53,016 bases of DNA from Microaerobacter geothermalis. Its GTDB lineage: Bacteria; Bacillota; Bacilli; DSM-22679. Position numbers and translations under genes: made by a program. Shown here one piece after another: positions 17,304 to 26,066 of this stretch (position 1 is the stretch's first letter; each line of letters starts with the position of its first letter). A model generated the notes under the pieces. It was not told the origin of the DNA. It worked only from the letters and a program-made list of their open reading frames with translations, and ran no database searches. Location: assembly GCF_021608135.1 (NCBI RefSeq), contig NZ_JAKIHL010000018.1:1-53016 (forward strand), given 5' to 3'.

Positions 17304-17621
17304 GGAACTAAAGATTTACACGTCCGCAAGTTGAGTTCGGCATAGGAAACTTACTTCAGTTGGAGTTTATACTCTATCTGAAGTTTAGTTGAACTTGTCC
17401 AGGGGCTTACCGCCACTTATCTCCTTAAGAAGAAGGAACCTTAGTGGCGGTTAGCTACAGGGCGAAGAAGTTATTAAAGTCCGCTTTGAAGCTAAAGAAC
17501 GGAGCCCTCAAAAACATCTGGGCATTTCGAAGATGGAGTCAGTTTGCAGGCTAACTTCCGTTCTTCAGCCCCTCCGCTAAGCACGAACTCAAATGCTGTC
17601 CTTAGCAAATTCTTTAGTTCC
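17304..17621 (+). repeat. Dispersed repeat family 1, copy C (full length, interrupted)
   Basis: It begins GGAACTAAAGATTTAC and ends AAATTCTTTAGTTCC, so both terminal inverted repeats are present. The left arm GTCCGCAAGTTGAGTTCG and right arm CGAACTCAAATGCTGTCC also pair, so the whole unit can fold into a long hairpin. A 119-bp family 2 element interrupts it at 17342-17460, flanked by GGC on both sides. Without the insert and one GGC it is about 196 bp. It is non-coding and fills the gap between mltG and trmR. Confidence 0.75.
17342..17460 (-). repeat. Dispersed repeat family 2, inserted in family 1 copy C
   Basis: A 119-bp insert bordered by the trinucleotide GGC at 17339-17341 and 17461-17463, a probable 3-bp target duplication. 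Read on the minus strand it gives AGCTAACCGCCACTAAGG...AAGTGGCGG...ACAAGTTCAACTAAACTTCAG, the same series as 15953-16148. It also contains CTTCAGTTGGAGTTTATACTC with an inverted partner (CTGAAG...). Confidence 0.7.
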
Positions 17622-17665
17622 ATTTCTACGGATGCTAAAAATTTTGAGACAGGTGTGTTTTTACT

Positions 17666-18340
17666 ATGGAAGCAGGAAATGAAATCATTTATCATTATCT
17701 AAAGCAATTGATTCCTACAAGGGATGCTCTGTTAAGCCAAATGGAAGAGGAATCAGAGAAAAAAAATATTCCGATTATCCAGTTGCCCAGTATTCAATTG
17801 ATTTCGGTTCTCCTTCAATGGAAAGCTCCCAAACATATCTTGGAAGTTGGAACTGCTGAAGGTTACTCCACCATTTGGATGGCCAGAAGTGCCCCTGCTG
17901 CCCAGATTACTACCATAGAGTTAAATGAAGAACGGGCCAGGGTAGCGATTGACAATTTTAAAGCCGCTCAGTTGGATGACCGTATCCATCTGATCATTGG
18001 AGATGCCACAGAGGGAATTAACCCTGAGGAATTGTTGGGAAAGCCCCCCATAGATTTTTTGTTTATTGATGCAGCTAAGGGGCAATACCAACGTTTTTTT
18101 GATCATTTTTTTCCGTGGGTTGAAGAGGGAGGCCTTATTGTTAGTGACAACGTCCTGTTACGAGGATTGGTAGCCAAGGAAAGGGTAAGGCACAAAATTC
18201 GAACCATGGTCACCAATATGAAAGGATATAATGATATGTTGGCCCGTCATCCCCAGTTATCAACTGCTTTTGTCCCTTTGGGTGATGGATTAGCGTTAAG
18301 TGTGAAACGAGGTGGAGAAGATGGCTTTAAAAAAGCCTGA
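17666..18340 (+). CDS. trmR: tRNA 5-hydroxyuridine methyltransferase TrmR (YrrM)
   Basis: A 224-residue SAM-dependent O-methyltransferase of the COMT-like class. The SAM motif is ILEVGTAEGYSTIWMA (near residues 58-73), the acidic TTIELNEERA follows, and FLFIDAAKGQYQRFFDHFFPWVEEGGLIVSDNVL holds the metal-binding Asp residues. YrrM of B. subtilis converts 5-hydroxyuridine at tRNA position 34 to 5-methoxyuridine. Two U32-family genes for the hydroxylation step follow directly, so the modification pathway is contiguous. Confidence 0.9.
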   Translation: MEAGNEIIYHYLKQLIPTRDALLSQMEEESEKKNIPIIQLPSIQLISVLLQWKAPKHILEVGTAEGYSTIWMARSAPAAQITTIELNEERARVAIDNFKAAQLDDRIHLIIGDATEGINPEELLGKPPIDFLFIDAAKGQYQRFFDHFFPWVEEGGLIVSDNVLLRGLVAKERVRHKIRTMVTNMKGYNDMLARHPQLSTAFVPLGDGLALSVKRGGEDGFKKA

Positions 18341-19253
18341 ATTATTAACAACAGCAAGGAATATTGATGAATTGATAAAAGTGATTGAGGCAGGTGCCGA
18401 TGCAGTAAATATCGGTCATGAAAGATATGGATTAAGGTTACCGGGGAATTTTTCCCTTAATGATATTGAACAGGCTGTACCATTGGCTCATGATAAAGGA
18501 GCAAAGGTGTATGTCTCAGTAAACAATCTGATGCACCATGAAATTTTGGCAGAGCTTCCCCAATACATTTCATCCCTTGATCAAGTGGGGGTTGACGCTA
18601 TTGTGTTTGGAGATCCTGCCGTTTTAGTAACGGCAGCGGAAGTTGCTCCCCATCTTTCCCTTCACTGGAATACGGAGACCACTTCCACCAATTATGAAAC
18701 CGTTAACTATTGGGCACAAAAGGGAGCCAGCAGGGCGATCCTGGCCAGAGAATTATCCCTTGAGGCGGTGCTGGAGATTAAAAAGCGAGTAAATATAGAA
18801 ATCCAGGCCCAGATTCATGGTATGACATGTATCTTCCATTCCAAAAGGGAATTGGTATCCAATTACATGAGATATCAAGGAAAGGAAGCGGGTGATATCC
18901 CTTCAAAAGGACGAAATCTTTTTCTGAAAGAAGCAAAAAGAAGTGATGAAAGGTATCCTGTTTTTGAGGATAGCAGCGGTACTCATATTATGAGCATGGA
19001 TGATATCTGCATGCTGGAGCATCTTCCTGCCTTTATAGATGGAGGAATTGATTCCTTAAAAATTGAGGGAATTTTAAAACCAATGGATGATCATGTTCAA
19101 ATCGTTGGTATTTATAGGCAGGCCATCGATCGATATGTGGAAGACTCTGAAGGTTATCAAATAGATGATCGTTGGATGCAAGTCATACGGGAACTTCAAC
19201 CAGAAAACAGACCTTTAAGTACTGGATTTTATTTCAAGGATTTAATTTATTGA
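18321..19253 (+). CDS. trhP1: tRNA 5-hydroxyuridine synthesis protein TrhP1 (peptidase U32 family, YrrN)
   Basis: A 310-residue U32-family protein: LKKPELLTTARNIDELIKVIEAGADAVNIG is the family opening, and QIHGMTCIFHSKRELVSNYM aligns with the region that in TrhP2 carries the Cys cluster. It lacks the second protein's full set of cysteines, as usual for the shorter YrrN-type partner. With TrhP2 it is needed for prephenate-dependent hydroxylation of tRNA U34. ATG 18321 follows GAGGTGGAG; the gene overlaps the end of trmR by 20 bp. Confidence 0.88.
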   Translation: MALKKPELLTTARNIDELIKVIEAGADAVNIGHERYGLRLPGNFSLNDIEQAVPLAHDKGAKVYVSVNNLMHHEILAELPQYISSLDQVGVDAIVFGDPAVLVTAAEVAPHLSLHWNTETTSTNYETVNYWAQKGASRAILARELSLEAVLEIKKRVNIEIQAQIHGMTCIFHSKRELVSNYMRYQGKEAGDIPSKGRNLFLKEAKRSDERYPVFEDSSGTHIMSMDDICMLEHLPAFIDGGIDSLKIEGILKPMDDHVQIVGIYRQAIDRYVEDSEGYQIDDRWMQVIRELQPENRPLSTGFYFKDLIY

Positions 19254-19260
19254 TAGAAAT

Positions 19261-19301
19261 GGACGAACTCGAAGGCGGGCCTTAGTAAATTCTTTAGTTC
19301 C
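19261..19301 (+). repeat. Dispersed repeat family 1, copy D (right end only)
   Basis: CGAACTCGAAGGCGGGCCTT and the terminal AAATTCTTTAGTTCC match the right arm of copy C. The left part is missing. It lies in the short gap between the two U32-family genes. Confidence 0.65.
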
Positions 19302-19339
19302 GGTCAAATGGTATAAATTAATGAATGGAGAGATAAGTG

Positions 19340-20596
19340 ATGTTAAAAACGAAAATAAAGAAACCTGAACTATTGGCACCGGCTGGTAATTTGGAAAAAT
19401 TGGAGTTTGCCATTCGCTATGGTGCCGATGCTGTATATATTGGGGGCCAACAATTTGGATTAAGAGCAAAAGCAGGTAATTTTACCTTTGATGATATGAG
19501 AAAAGGGGTTCAATTTGCCCATAAACGGGGGGCTAAGGTTTTTGTAGCCGCAAATATTATTGCTCATAATGAGGATCTTAATGGGTTGGAAGAATATTTA
19601 AAAAACCTGGAAGATATCGGGATTGACGCAATTATCGTGGCAGATCCTGCCATTATTGCCACAGCAAAAAGGGTAACGCCTGATATGGAGATTCATTTAA
19701 GTACTCAGGCTTCCACCACCAATTGGCAAGCGGTGAAATTCTGGAAGGATGAAGGGGTTGCAAGAGTCGTATTGGCTAGAGAAGTATCCATGGAGGAAAT
19801 TCGCGAGATTAAAAGACATGTCGATGTGGAAATTGAAGCCTTTATTCATGGAGCCATGTGTATTTCCTACTCCGGCCGTTGCGTATTATCCAATCATATG
19901 ACGGCAAGGGATGCCAATCGTGGAGGCTGTGCCCAGTCTTGTCGGTGGAAGTATGATCTGTTCGAGGAGTTGCCGGAAGAGGAGATCCCATCACAGGATA
20001 CGACTAAAGAGATTCCCCTTTTCACTGAAGGGGAGGAACAGTATACCATGAGTTCAAAGGATCTGTGTATGATTGAGAATATTCCCGACATGATCGAGGC
20101 TGGGGTGGACAGCTTAAAGATTGAAGGCCGGATGAAAAGTGTTCACTATGTAGCGACGGTGGTTAACGCCTATCGGCACGCCATAGATGCCTACTGCGAA
20201 GATCCTGAAAAATATCAGTTGAAGCAGGAATGGCTGAATGAAATATTAAAAGCAGCCCATCGACCTCTTACTTCTGCGTTTTATTATGGGAATCCCACCC
20301 ATGAGGATCAGATTTTCGGGACGGGGCCCCGAATGAAAAAATATGATTTTGCCGCTTTGGTGTTGGGTTATGATCCGGATACGGGAATTGCTACCATACA
20401 ACAGCGAAATCACTTTCAAATTGGCCAGGAAGTTGAATTTTTTGGGCCGAATACCCATTTTGAGCAAACCATCGATTCCATGTGGGATGAAGAAGGGAAC
20501 GAATTGGAAGTGGCCCGTCATCCACTTCAGGTGGTGAAAGTAAAAGTAAAGCAACCAGTTGCATCTTACGATATGATGAGGAAAGAGAATACTTGA
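19340..20596 (+). CDS. trhP2: tRNA 5-hydroxyuridine synthesis protein TrhP2 (peptidase U32 family, YrrO)
   Basis: A 418-residue U32-family protein of the long type. IKKPELLAPAGNLEKLEFAIRYGADAVYIGG opens it. The cysteine-rich signature EAFIHGAMCISYSGRCVLSN and RGGCAQSCRWKYDL carries four Cys that bind an iron-sulfur cluster in the family. SLKIEGRMKSVHYVATVVNAYR and the C-terminal beta-barrel (FQIGQEVEFFGP) complete it. It is the catalytic partner of TrhP1 in tRNA U34 hydroxylation. udk and greA, which follow in B. subtilis, are absent here. Confidence 0.92.
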   Translation: MLKTKIKKPELLAPAGNLEKLEFAIRYGADAVYIGGQQFGLRAKAGNFTFDDMRKGVQFAHKRGAKVFVAANIIAHNEDLNGLEEYLKNLEDIGIDAIIVADPAIIATAKRVTPDMEIHLSTQASTTNWQAVKFWKDEGVARVVLAREVSMEEIREIKRHVDVEIEAFIHGAMCISYSGRCVLSNHMTARDANRGGCAQSCRWKYDLFEELPEEEIPSQDTTKEIPLFTEGEEQYTMSSKDLCMIENIPDMIEAGVDSLKIEGRMKSVHYVATVVNAYRHAIDAYCEDPEKYQLKQEWLNEILKAAHRPLTSAFYYGNPTHEDQIFGTGPRMKKYDFAALVLGYDPDTGIATIQQRNHFQIGQEVEFFGPNTHFEQTIDSMWDEEGNELEVARHPLQVVKVKVKQPVASYDMMRKENT

Positions 20597-20607
20597 TAAA
20601 TGAATAC

Positions 20608-20664
20608 ATCATCCCTTTGAAAGGTAACACTGATAATAAAGTGACTTTCAGGGGATGATTTTTT
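20608..20664 (+). terminator. Terminator-like hairpin overlapping the next gene's start
   Basis: ATCATCCCTTTGAAAG (20608-20623) pairs with CTTTCAGGGGATGAT (20645-20659) and is followed by T residues running into the TTG start of the penicillin-binding protein gene. The same 3' arm contains AGGGGATG, the only candidate ribosome binding site of that gene. Confidence 0.65.
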
Positions 20665-22456
20665 GTTTCATCTGCGCTTTAAACAAAGAACGTTTCGGCT
20701 CTTAATGGGTATATTCTTTTCTTGGTTGTTGCTTTGGGGACGCCTATTCTGGATACAGATCGCATCTGAAGAACATTTTGGTCCCCACGATGTGGATCTC
20801 ACCTTTCATGCCGTTCAGCAAAGGAAGGTTGGAGCAGTCTTTGATTCTGGACGGGGGGACATTACTGACAGAAATGGAGTTCCGCTGACCGGAGAGATTA
20901 AACATGTGATTTACCTGTTTCCAAAAATAGAAGATGAGAATAAACAGGATAGGGACTTAAATCTTCGAATAAAAGTCTTTGAGAAATTAACGGGCACTTC
21001 CTATGGTTCGATTTCTAAAATGATTGATAAGGCTGTCTCTCCAATTCCATTAACCAAAGAGGATGGATCCCTTTTTACGATAAACGACAAAGTCAAGAGT
21101 GAGATCAACAAGCTGCATATCCCCGGAATTGTTTCGATATCTGTGATTGACAGATATCAGTTCAACGGAATGGCCAGACACCTAATCGGATATATCGGAC
21201 AAAATCCGGAATTGGTAAAAAGAAAATATGGTGCAGAAATCATCCAAGGGTGGATTACCCCTGATACTCCCGTTGGTGTAGCCGGATTGGAATATTCCTT
21301 TCAACCTTTCCTGAAGGGAATGGGTTCCTCTTCCTTATCCTATTTTGTCGATGGGCAAGGGAGGCCGCTTTTTGGTTTGGATGGAGGAATCAAAAAATCC
21401 TCCAATCCATTTTATCCTCTTTCCGTTGTTACAACCATTGATTCTGTCATTCAACGTGTTGTGGAAAAGGAAATGGATAGATTGGGAATCACGGATGGAG
21501 CCGCTGTCATTCTGGATGCTTCAACAAGGGAAGTATTAGCTATGGCCAGCCGTCCCAATTTTAACCCCAATCAAGTGGATCCCAAAAGCGATACTTGGCA
21601 GAATAAGGGGATAAAACAAACATCACCAGGTTCCGTGTTTAAAATTGTGGTTGCTGCCGCTGCCTTAGATACGGGAACCTTTTCATTAAACGATCGGTTT
21701 TTCTGTAACGGAAGTTACGGGAAATATAATTTCACCTGCTGGAAGAAGGAGGGCCATGGATGGCTCACACTTGCAGAGGCCTTTGCCCAGTCATGCAACG
21801 TTACCTTTGCCCAGGTGGCCTACCGCCTTGGAGGAAAAACCATTGAAGAGTACGCTGAGAAGCTTGGGGTAACCACTCCTGTCGGTTGGGAGGATGCAGA
21901 TTTCTTTCATAAGGGGGAATTTACCCAATTGGCAGGTGAAGAAGCCGGGCAAATTTTTGCGGATTCCACCCCGAAGGATGATGAAGGGGTTTTGATCCAA
22001 ACGGCCATTGGTCAACGGGACGTTCAGATAACTCCCCTGCAGGCAGCCAACATGGTGGCTTCCATATTAGACAGAGGAAGAAAAGAGGAAGTGAGAGTGG
22101 TGAAAGAAATCCGTTATCAAAATGGGGTTTCTTTTTACACCTTTTCTGGGAAAAAAATAAAAGGCGAATCTATTACTCCCTACACCGCTTATCAGTTGCA
22201 AAAAATGATGCAGCTGGTGGTGGAAGAAGGAACTGCTACCTCATTAAAAAACAGCCTGATTTCAGTAGCTGGAAAAACGGGTACTGCCCAGGTGTTTATT
22301 CGTAATCGGGAAAGAAATAACCAATGGTTCGTCGGATACGGTCCAACTGAAAAACCCAAATATGTCATGGCTGTGGTCGCCAAAAACAGAAATCCCCAAA
22401 GTTCCAATGCCGCAGTTCATCTATTCCACCGGATCATGGATGAAATCGCCCGTTAG
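20663..22456 (+). CDS. pbpI: Class B penicillin-binding protein (PbpI/YrrR-like transpeptidase)
   Basis: A 597-residue monofunctional D,D-transpeptidase. One N-terminal membrane segment (LLMGIFFSWLLLWGRLFWIQ) anchors it outside the membrane. The pedestal domain has GRGDITDRNGVPL. The transpeptidase motifs are SPGSVFK (SxxK near residue 325), SCNVTFAQ (SxN) and KTGTAQ (KTG). Its place after trhP2 matches yrrR (pbpI, PBP4b) of B. subtilis, which is expressed under sporulation sigma factors. Translation starts at TTG 20663, with the ribosome binding site inside a hairpin, so its expression may be conditional. Confidence 0.9.
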   Translation: MFHLRFKQRTFRLLMGIFFSWLLLWGRLFWIQIASEEHFGPHDVDLTFHAVQQRKVGAVFDSGRGDITDRNGVPLTGEIKHVIYLFPKIEDENKQDRDLNLRIKVFEKLTGTSYGSISKMIDKAVSPIPLTKEDGSLFTINDKVKSEINKLHIPGIVSISVIDRYQFNGMARHLIGYIGQNPELVKRKYGAEIIQGWITPDTPVGVAGLEYSFQPFLKGMGSSSLSYFVDGQGRPLFGLDGGIKKSSNPFYPLSVVTTIDSVIQRVVEKEMDRLGITDGAAVILDASTREVLAMASRPNFNPNQVDPKSDTWQNKGIKQTSPGSVFKIVVAAAALDTGTFSLNDRFFCNGSYGKYNFTCWKKEGHGWLTLAEAFAQSCNVTFAQVAYRLGGKTIEEYAEKLGVTTPVGWEDADFFHKGEFTQLAGEEAGQIFADSTPKDDEGVLIQTAIGQRDVQITPLQAANMVASILDRGRKEEVRVVKEIRYQNGVSFYTFSGKKIKGESITPYTAYQLQKMMQLVVEEGTATSLKNSLISVAGKTGTAQVFIRNRERNNQWFVGYGPTEKPKYVMAVVAKNRNPQSSNAAVHLFHRIMDEIAR

Positions 22457-22460
22457 ATTT

Positions 22461-22509
22461 AAAACCCACATCCAACTTCTGTCATGAAGGGGAATGTGGG
22501 TCTTTTCTG
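22461..22509. terminator. Terminator between pbpI and gerQ
   Basis: AACCCACAT and ATGTGGGT pair across a 22-nt loop and are followed by CTTTTCT on the plus strand. It ends the penicillin-binding protein transcript before the opposing gerQ gene. Confidence 0.65.
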
Positions 22510-22526
22510 ATAGCTGCTAGAGGTGT

Positions 22527-22997
22527 TTAGTACTCTTTTTTTGATTTTCTCCTTGGTTGGGGAGCTCCGGCAGGAGGATAAAAATAATTTAATTCTTCAT
22601 CAAAGGTAATGTAATCTAGATTCACCATCAACAGCAGATAACGGGTTCCTGTTTTTGGGTCACTAATAATGATGTGGTCCCTTCCTGCTGCTTCAAGTAC
22701 TCCTTTGAACACTTTGGCATTCCATTGGGAATTGTTTTCAAAGGTCATATAAATGGTGGCCATTTTCCCAAGATTTAAGCGCAGGATATTCTCAATATAG
22801 GACTCTTCCATAGGTAACTGTCCAGGGATTGTTGGAGCAACTGGTGGAGTGGGTATGACCGCACCTGATGGCGGTATTGGAGGGGGCACTTGAACAGGGA
22901 CTTGACCAGTAAAAGGATAACCTGGATATGGAAACGGGTATGGATATCCATAATATGGGAATTGCCTATTTACTTTTGAAAAAGGGCTTTGATTCAC
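22527..22997 (-). CDS. gerQ: Spore coat/germination protein GerQ
   Basis: A 156-residue protein with a Tyr/Pro-rich N-terminal half (FPYYGYPYPFPYPGYPF) and the conserved C-terminal GerQ domain: ESYIENILRLNLGKMATIYMTFE, VFKGVLEAAGRDHIIISDPKTGTRYLLLMVNLDYITFDEELN. In B. subtilis GerQ localises the hydrolase CwlJ in the spore coat and is cross-linked by transglutaminase. It starts at GTG 22997 behind AAGGAGG and follows cwlJ on the minus strand, the classic cwlJ-gerQ pair. Confidence 0.95.
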   Translation of the reverse strand: MNQSPFSKVNRQFPYYGYPYPFPYPGYPFTGQVPVQVPPPIPPSGAVIPTPPVAPTIPGQLPMEESYIENILRLNLGKMATIYMTFENNSQWNAKVFKGVLEAAGRDHIIISDPKTGTRYLLLMVNLDYITFDEELNYFYPPAGAPQPRRKSKKEY

Positions 22998-23037
22998 AAT
23001 TTCGGACCTCCTTTAGTTCATATTCCAGCAGCAAAGA

Positions 23038-23469
23038 CTAAAAGGTACCATAAACATTGGGACAATTGGCCGAAGTAGGCGCAAAGAAACAGTGGGATTT
23101 GTAACGTCCTGTATTGGGTTGGTTATACCAAGCGGTTGGACAAGCACCTGATGGCTTAAAAAACCATAAGGCATAGCTGGCCGGGTGGTATCGATTCCCA
23201 TTAATCACCTGACGGGCTAACTCGATTTCCGATTGACGGGCCCGCTGATAAAAATAGGATTTCTGCGTGGCTTCAAATCCACCGGGGGATTGAAAAACCA
23301 TTTGTCGAATCGTTCGTATTCCTCGAAAGTCTAAACAATTTGACCGTACCCGATTGACACCGACATTACCAACCATCAGCATTCCCAGCTTTCCTTCTCC
23401 TTCTGCTTCTGCCCTGATTAAACGGGCAAGGAGTTCCACATCATTTGCAGTTGCCTTTACGACAGCCAT
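23038..23469 (-). CDS. cwlJ: Spore cortex-lytic hydrolase CwlJ
   Basis: A 143-residue Hydrolase_2 domain protein. The catalytic Glu is in LLARLIRAEAEGEGKLGMLMVGNVGVNRV. The central TIRQMVFQSPGGFEA and C-terminal LWFFKPSGACPTAWYNQPNTGRYKSHCFFAP are typical. There is no signal peptide, as expected because CwlJ is made in the mother cell and placed in the coat. It degrades cortex during Ca-DPA-triggered germination. Ribosome binding site GAGGTGA. It is co-oriented with gerQ 40 bp downstream. Confidence 0.95.
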   Translation of the reverse strand: MAVVKATANDVELLARLIRAEAEGEGKLGMLMVGNVGVNRVRSNCLDFRGIRTIRQMVFQSPGGFEATQKSYFYQRARQSEIELARQVINGNRYHPASYALWFFKPSGACPTAWYNQPNTGRYKSHCFFAPTSANCPNVYGTF

Positions 23470-23654
23470 TGATTCACCTCACATCCTAGGCTATTTTCAC
23501 AGTTACAATATATTTGTAAAAGGAAATTTGGTGACATTTTTTTCGAACTTTCACATGGATTTTTGGTATGATAACCATAATGGAATAATCGTATTAAATT
23601 TTAACGAATTTTCGTATTGTAAAATTAAAAGAATAGAAATAAGGGGGATACAAA

Positions 23655-25691
23655 GTGAGACAGACCCATATCAATGTATGTCCCCACGACTGCTGGGATA
23701 CTTGCAGTATGCAGGTGACTGTAGAAAATGGGAAAGCGGTAAAGTTAAGGGGAAATCCGGAACATCCGGTGACCAAAGGGTTTCTCTGTGTGAAAGTCAA
23801 CCATTATTTAGACCGGGTCTACCATAAAGACAGGGTTTTATACCCGATGAAGCGAATAGGAGCGAAGGGTGAAGGAATATTTGAAAGAATCACCTGGAAT
23901 GAGGCCCTACAAGTGGTTACCGACCGATTCAAACAAATCATTGCTGAAGAGGGTCCGGAAGCGATTTTGCCTTACAGCTATGCCGGAACGTTGGGGCTTC
24001 TTAATTTTGCCAGTATGGATCGCCGTTTTTTTAACAAAATGGGAGCCTCCCAACTGGAAAGGACTATTTGTTCTGCAGCAGGTTCTGTAGCCCTTGATGT
24101 CACATATGGAACCAGAATGGGGATTGACCCTGAAGATATGGTTTATTCCAAGCTAATTATTGTTTGGGGAGTAAATCCTCTTACCTCTAATGTCCATCAG
24201 TTCCCAATCATTGAAGAGGCAAGAAAAAGGGGAGCAACGTTTGTTGTGATTGATCCCTATAGACATGAAACGGCGGAAAAAGCAGATATCCATATTCAGC
24301 CTCTGCCGGGAACAGATAGCGCCTTGGCCCTGGGCATCATGCATCTGCTGATCAAAGGAGATCATGTGGACCATTCATTCATCAAGAAATATGTCCAAGG
24401 CTATGATGAGCTAAAAGTAAGGGTGGAAGAATATACACCGGAAAGAACCGCGAAAATTACGGGGCTTCGGGAGGAAGAGATTGTTCAGTTGGCCCAGTTG
24501 TATGCTACCGTTAGGCCTTCTGTGATTCGTGCCGGCTATGGTATTCAGCGTCATACAAATGGCGGAGAAATTATTCGAAACATGTCTATTCTTCCTGCCT
24601 TGATCGGTGCCTGGGAGGAAAGGGGCGGAGGATTTTTGTTAAGCAACAGCAAGGCCTATCCCACCAATTCTGACCGTCTAACGAGACCTGACCTGCTTCA
24701 GGGGAACCCCCGGATGATCAATATGAATCAAATTGGTGAGGCTTTACTCAATGCGGAACCGCCCATTAAATCCATGTACGTGTACAACAGCAATCCGGCA
24801 TGTGTCGCACCCAATCAAAATAAGGTTATCAAGGGTCTTATGAGGGAAGATCTGTTCCTTGTTGTCCATGAACAGTTGATGACAGATACGGCTAAGTATG
24901 CCGACATTCTTCTGCCGGCAACAACACAGCTGGAGCATTGGGATATCCATCCCTCTTATTGGCATTTATATATCCAGTTAAATGAACCGGCCATACAGCC
25001 TTTAGGGGAAGCCAAACCCAATACCGAGGTGTTTCGTTTATTGGCCAAAGGAATGGGCTATACAGATCCTTGCTTTAACGATAGTGATCTTGATTTAATC
25101 CGGCAGGCTTTAGAGACAGACCATCCCCACTATCGGGGAATCACTTTGGAATCATTGCTGGAGAAGAAATATATCAAATTAAATGTTGAGGATGAGTATT
25201 TTCAACCCTATAAGAAGGGATTCCCTACTTCAAGCGGAAAGATTGAAGTGAAATCAGAGAAAGTGAAGGAATTGGGTCTCGAGGATATTCCAAATTACCA
25301 TCCATTAAAAGAAAGCAGGGAAGGAAATCCTGAGTTATACAGGAAATATCCATTAGCCTTTATTACGCCTGCTGCTAAACACTTTCTAAATTCTACCTTC
25401 GGCAATATTGACGTATTAAAAAGAAGGGAAAAGGAACCTACGGTATTTCTCCATCCCCTGGATGCATCCGCAAGAGGGATTGAAGACGGAGATCAGGTGA
25501 GAGTCTATAACGACCGGGGAGAATGTATCCTGACCGCCCGTGTCGGAAACAAAACCCGTCCCGGCGTAGCCATCAGCCCAAGTTTGTGGTGGGGGAAAAA
25601 TGTGAACCAGACAACCTCTGACGCATTAACGGATATGGGGCGAGGAGCCACTTTTCATACCAATTTGGTACAGGTAGAAAAAATAGATTAA
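23655..25691 (+). CDS. Molybdopterin oxidoreductase, DMSO reductase family
   Basis: A 678-residue single-subunit molybdenum enzyme resembling B. subtilis YyaE. The N-terminal CPHDCWDTCSM...FLCVK gives the four Cys of a [4Fe-4S] cluster (residues about 9-43). The molybdopterin-binding body follows (IVWGVNPLTSNVHQ; VIDPYRHETAEKADIHIQPLPGTDSALALG), and the C-terminal dinucleotide-binding domain has TPAAKHFLNSTFGN...VFLHPLDA. No Tat signal is seen, so it is probably cytoplasmic. The substrate cannot be inferred. It starts at GTG 23655 behind GGGGG. No partner subunits lie nearby. Confidence 0.88.
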   Translation: MRQTHINVCPHDCWDTCSMQVTVENGKAVKLRGNPEHPVTKGFLCVKVNHYLDRVYHKDRVLYPMKRIGAKGEGIFERITWNEALQVVTDRFKQIIAEEGPEAILPYSYAGTLGLLNFASMDRRFFNKMGASQLERTICSAAGSVALDVTYGTRMGIDPEDMVYSKLIIVWGVNPLTSNVHQFPIIEEARKRGATFVVIDPYRHETAEKADIHIQPLPGTDSALALGIMHLLIKGDHVDHSFIKKYVQGYDELKVRVEEYTPERTAKITGLREEEIVQLAQLYATVRPSVIRAGYGIQRHTNGGEIIRNMSILPALIGAWEERGGGFLLSNSKAYPTNSDRLTRPDLLQGNPRMINMNQIGEALLNAEPPIKSMYVYNSNPACVAPNQNKVIKGLMREDLFLVVHEQLMTDTAKYADILLPATTQLEHWDIHPSYWHLYIQLNEPAIQPLGEAKPNTEVFRLLAKGMGYTDPCFNDSDLDLIRQALETDHPHYRGITLESLLEKKYIKLNVEDEYFQPYKKGFPTSSGKIEVKSEKVKELGLEDIPNYHPLKESREGNPELYRKYPLAFITPAAKHFLNSTFGNIDVLKRREKEPTVFLHPLDASARGIEDGDQVRVYNDRGECILTARVGNKTRPGVAISPSLWWGKNVNQTTSDALTDMGRGATFHTNLVQVEKID

Positions 25692-25696
25692 TGAAC

Positions 25697-25736
25697 GCTC
25701 ACCTACGTGAAACATATCATGTAGGTGGGCTTTTTT
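25697..25736 (+). terminator. Terminator of the molybdopterin oxidoreductase gene
   Basis: CTCACCTAC pairs with GTAGGTGGG across a 14-nt loop, followed by CTTTTTTA. Confidence 0.75.
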
Positions 25737-25851
25737 ATTGTTTATGATTTGTGTCCAGAACACTCGTGTTTTCAACCATGAAATGAATGGACGCTTTTGT
25801 CGAAATTCCCTTATGGAATTGTATGCTAAAACATGATATACTGTAATTGGG

Positions 25852-25864
25852 AACGTATGTTCTT
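25852..25864. promoter_or_regulatory. LexA-box-like palindrome
   Basis: GAACGTATGTTC is a perfect palindrome fitting the Gram-positive SOS box pattern GAAC-N4-GTTC. It lies about 15 bp after a TATACT -10-like box and just before the structured region at 25880-26066. Without a clear coding gene behind it, regulation is speculative. Confidence 0.4.
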
Positions 25865-25879
25865 TGACAACTGAATGAT

Positions 25880-26066
25880 ATGGGGTTAGTACAGGGAATC
25901 ATCTGTACTGTAAAATCATTCGTGTACGAAGCCGAAGTCCAGTAGGCATAATAAAGTATGCGTAGGGTAGGAACTACCCGAAGTTACGCATGTGGAGATA
26001 TGAACACTCGTTGGAGGTTCAGCCCAGGAATCTCGTGACTTCAGTCATGAGAGGTTCAAACGAAGG
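25880..26066 (+). mobile_element. IS200/IS605-type right end with reRNA-like scaffold, orphan
   Basis: A 190-nt GC-richer, highly structured stretch: hairpins GTACAG..CTGTAC (about 25898-25920), TGCGTA...TACGCA (25960-25990), and a final hairpin CTCGTGACTTCAGTCATGAG ending in GGTTCAA at about 26066. A terminal hairpin followed by GGTTCAA is how TnpB-associated right-end RNAs (reRNA/omegaRNA) finish, just before the guide. No tnpB frame precedes it. The call rests on recall of such ends and was not checked against a model. Confidence 0.5.

Noticed and set aside
23354-23827. A 157-codon plus-strand frame opposite cwlJ and into the oxidoreductase
   Set aside because: It is a shadow of two well-supported genes and has no family similarity.
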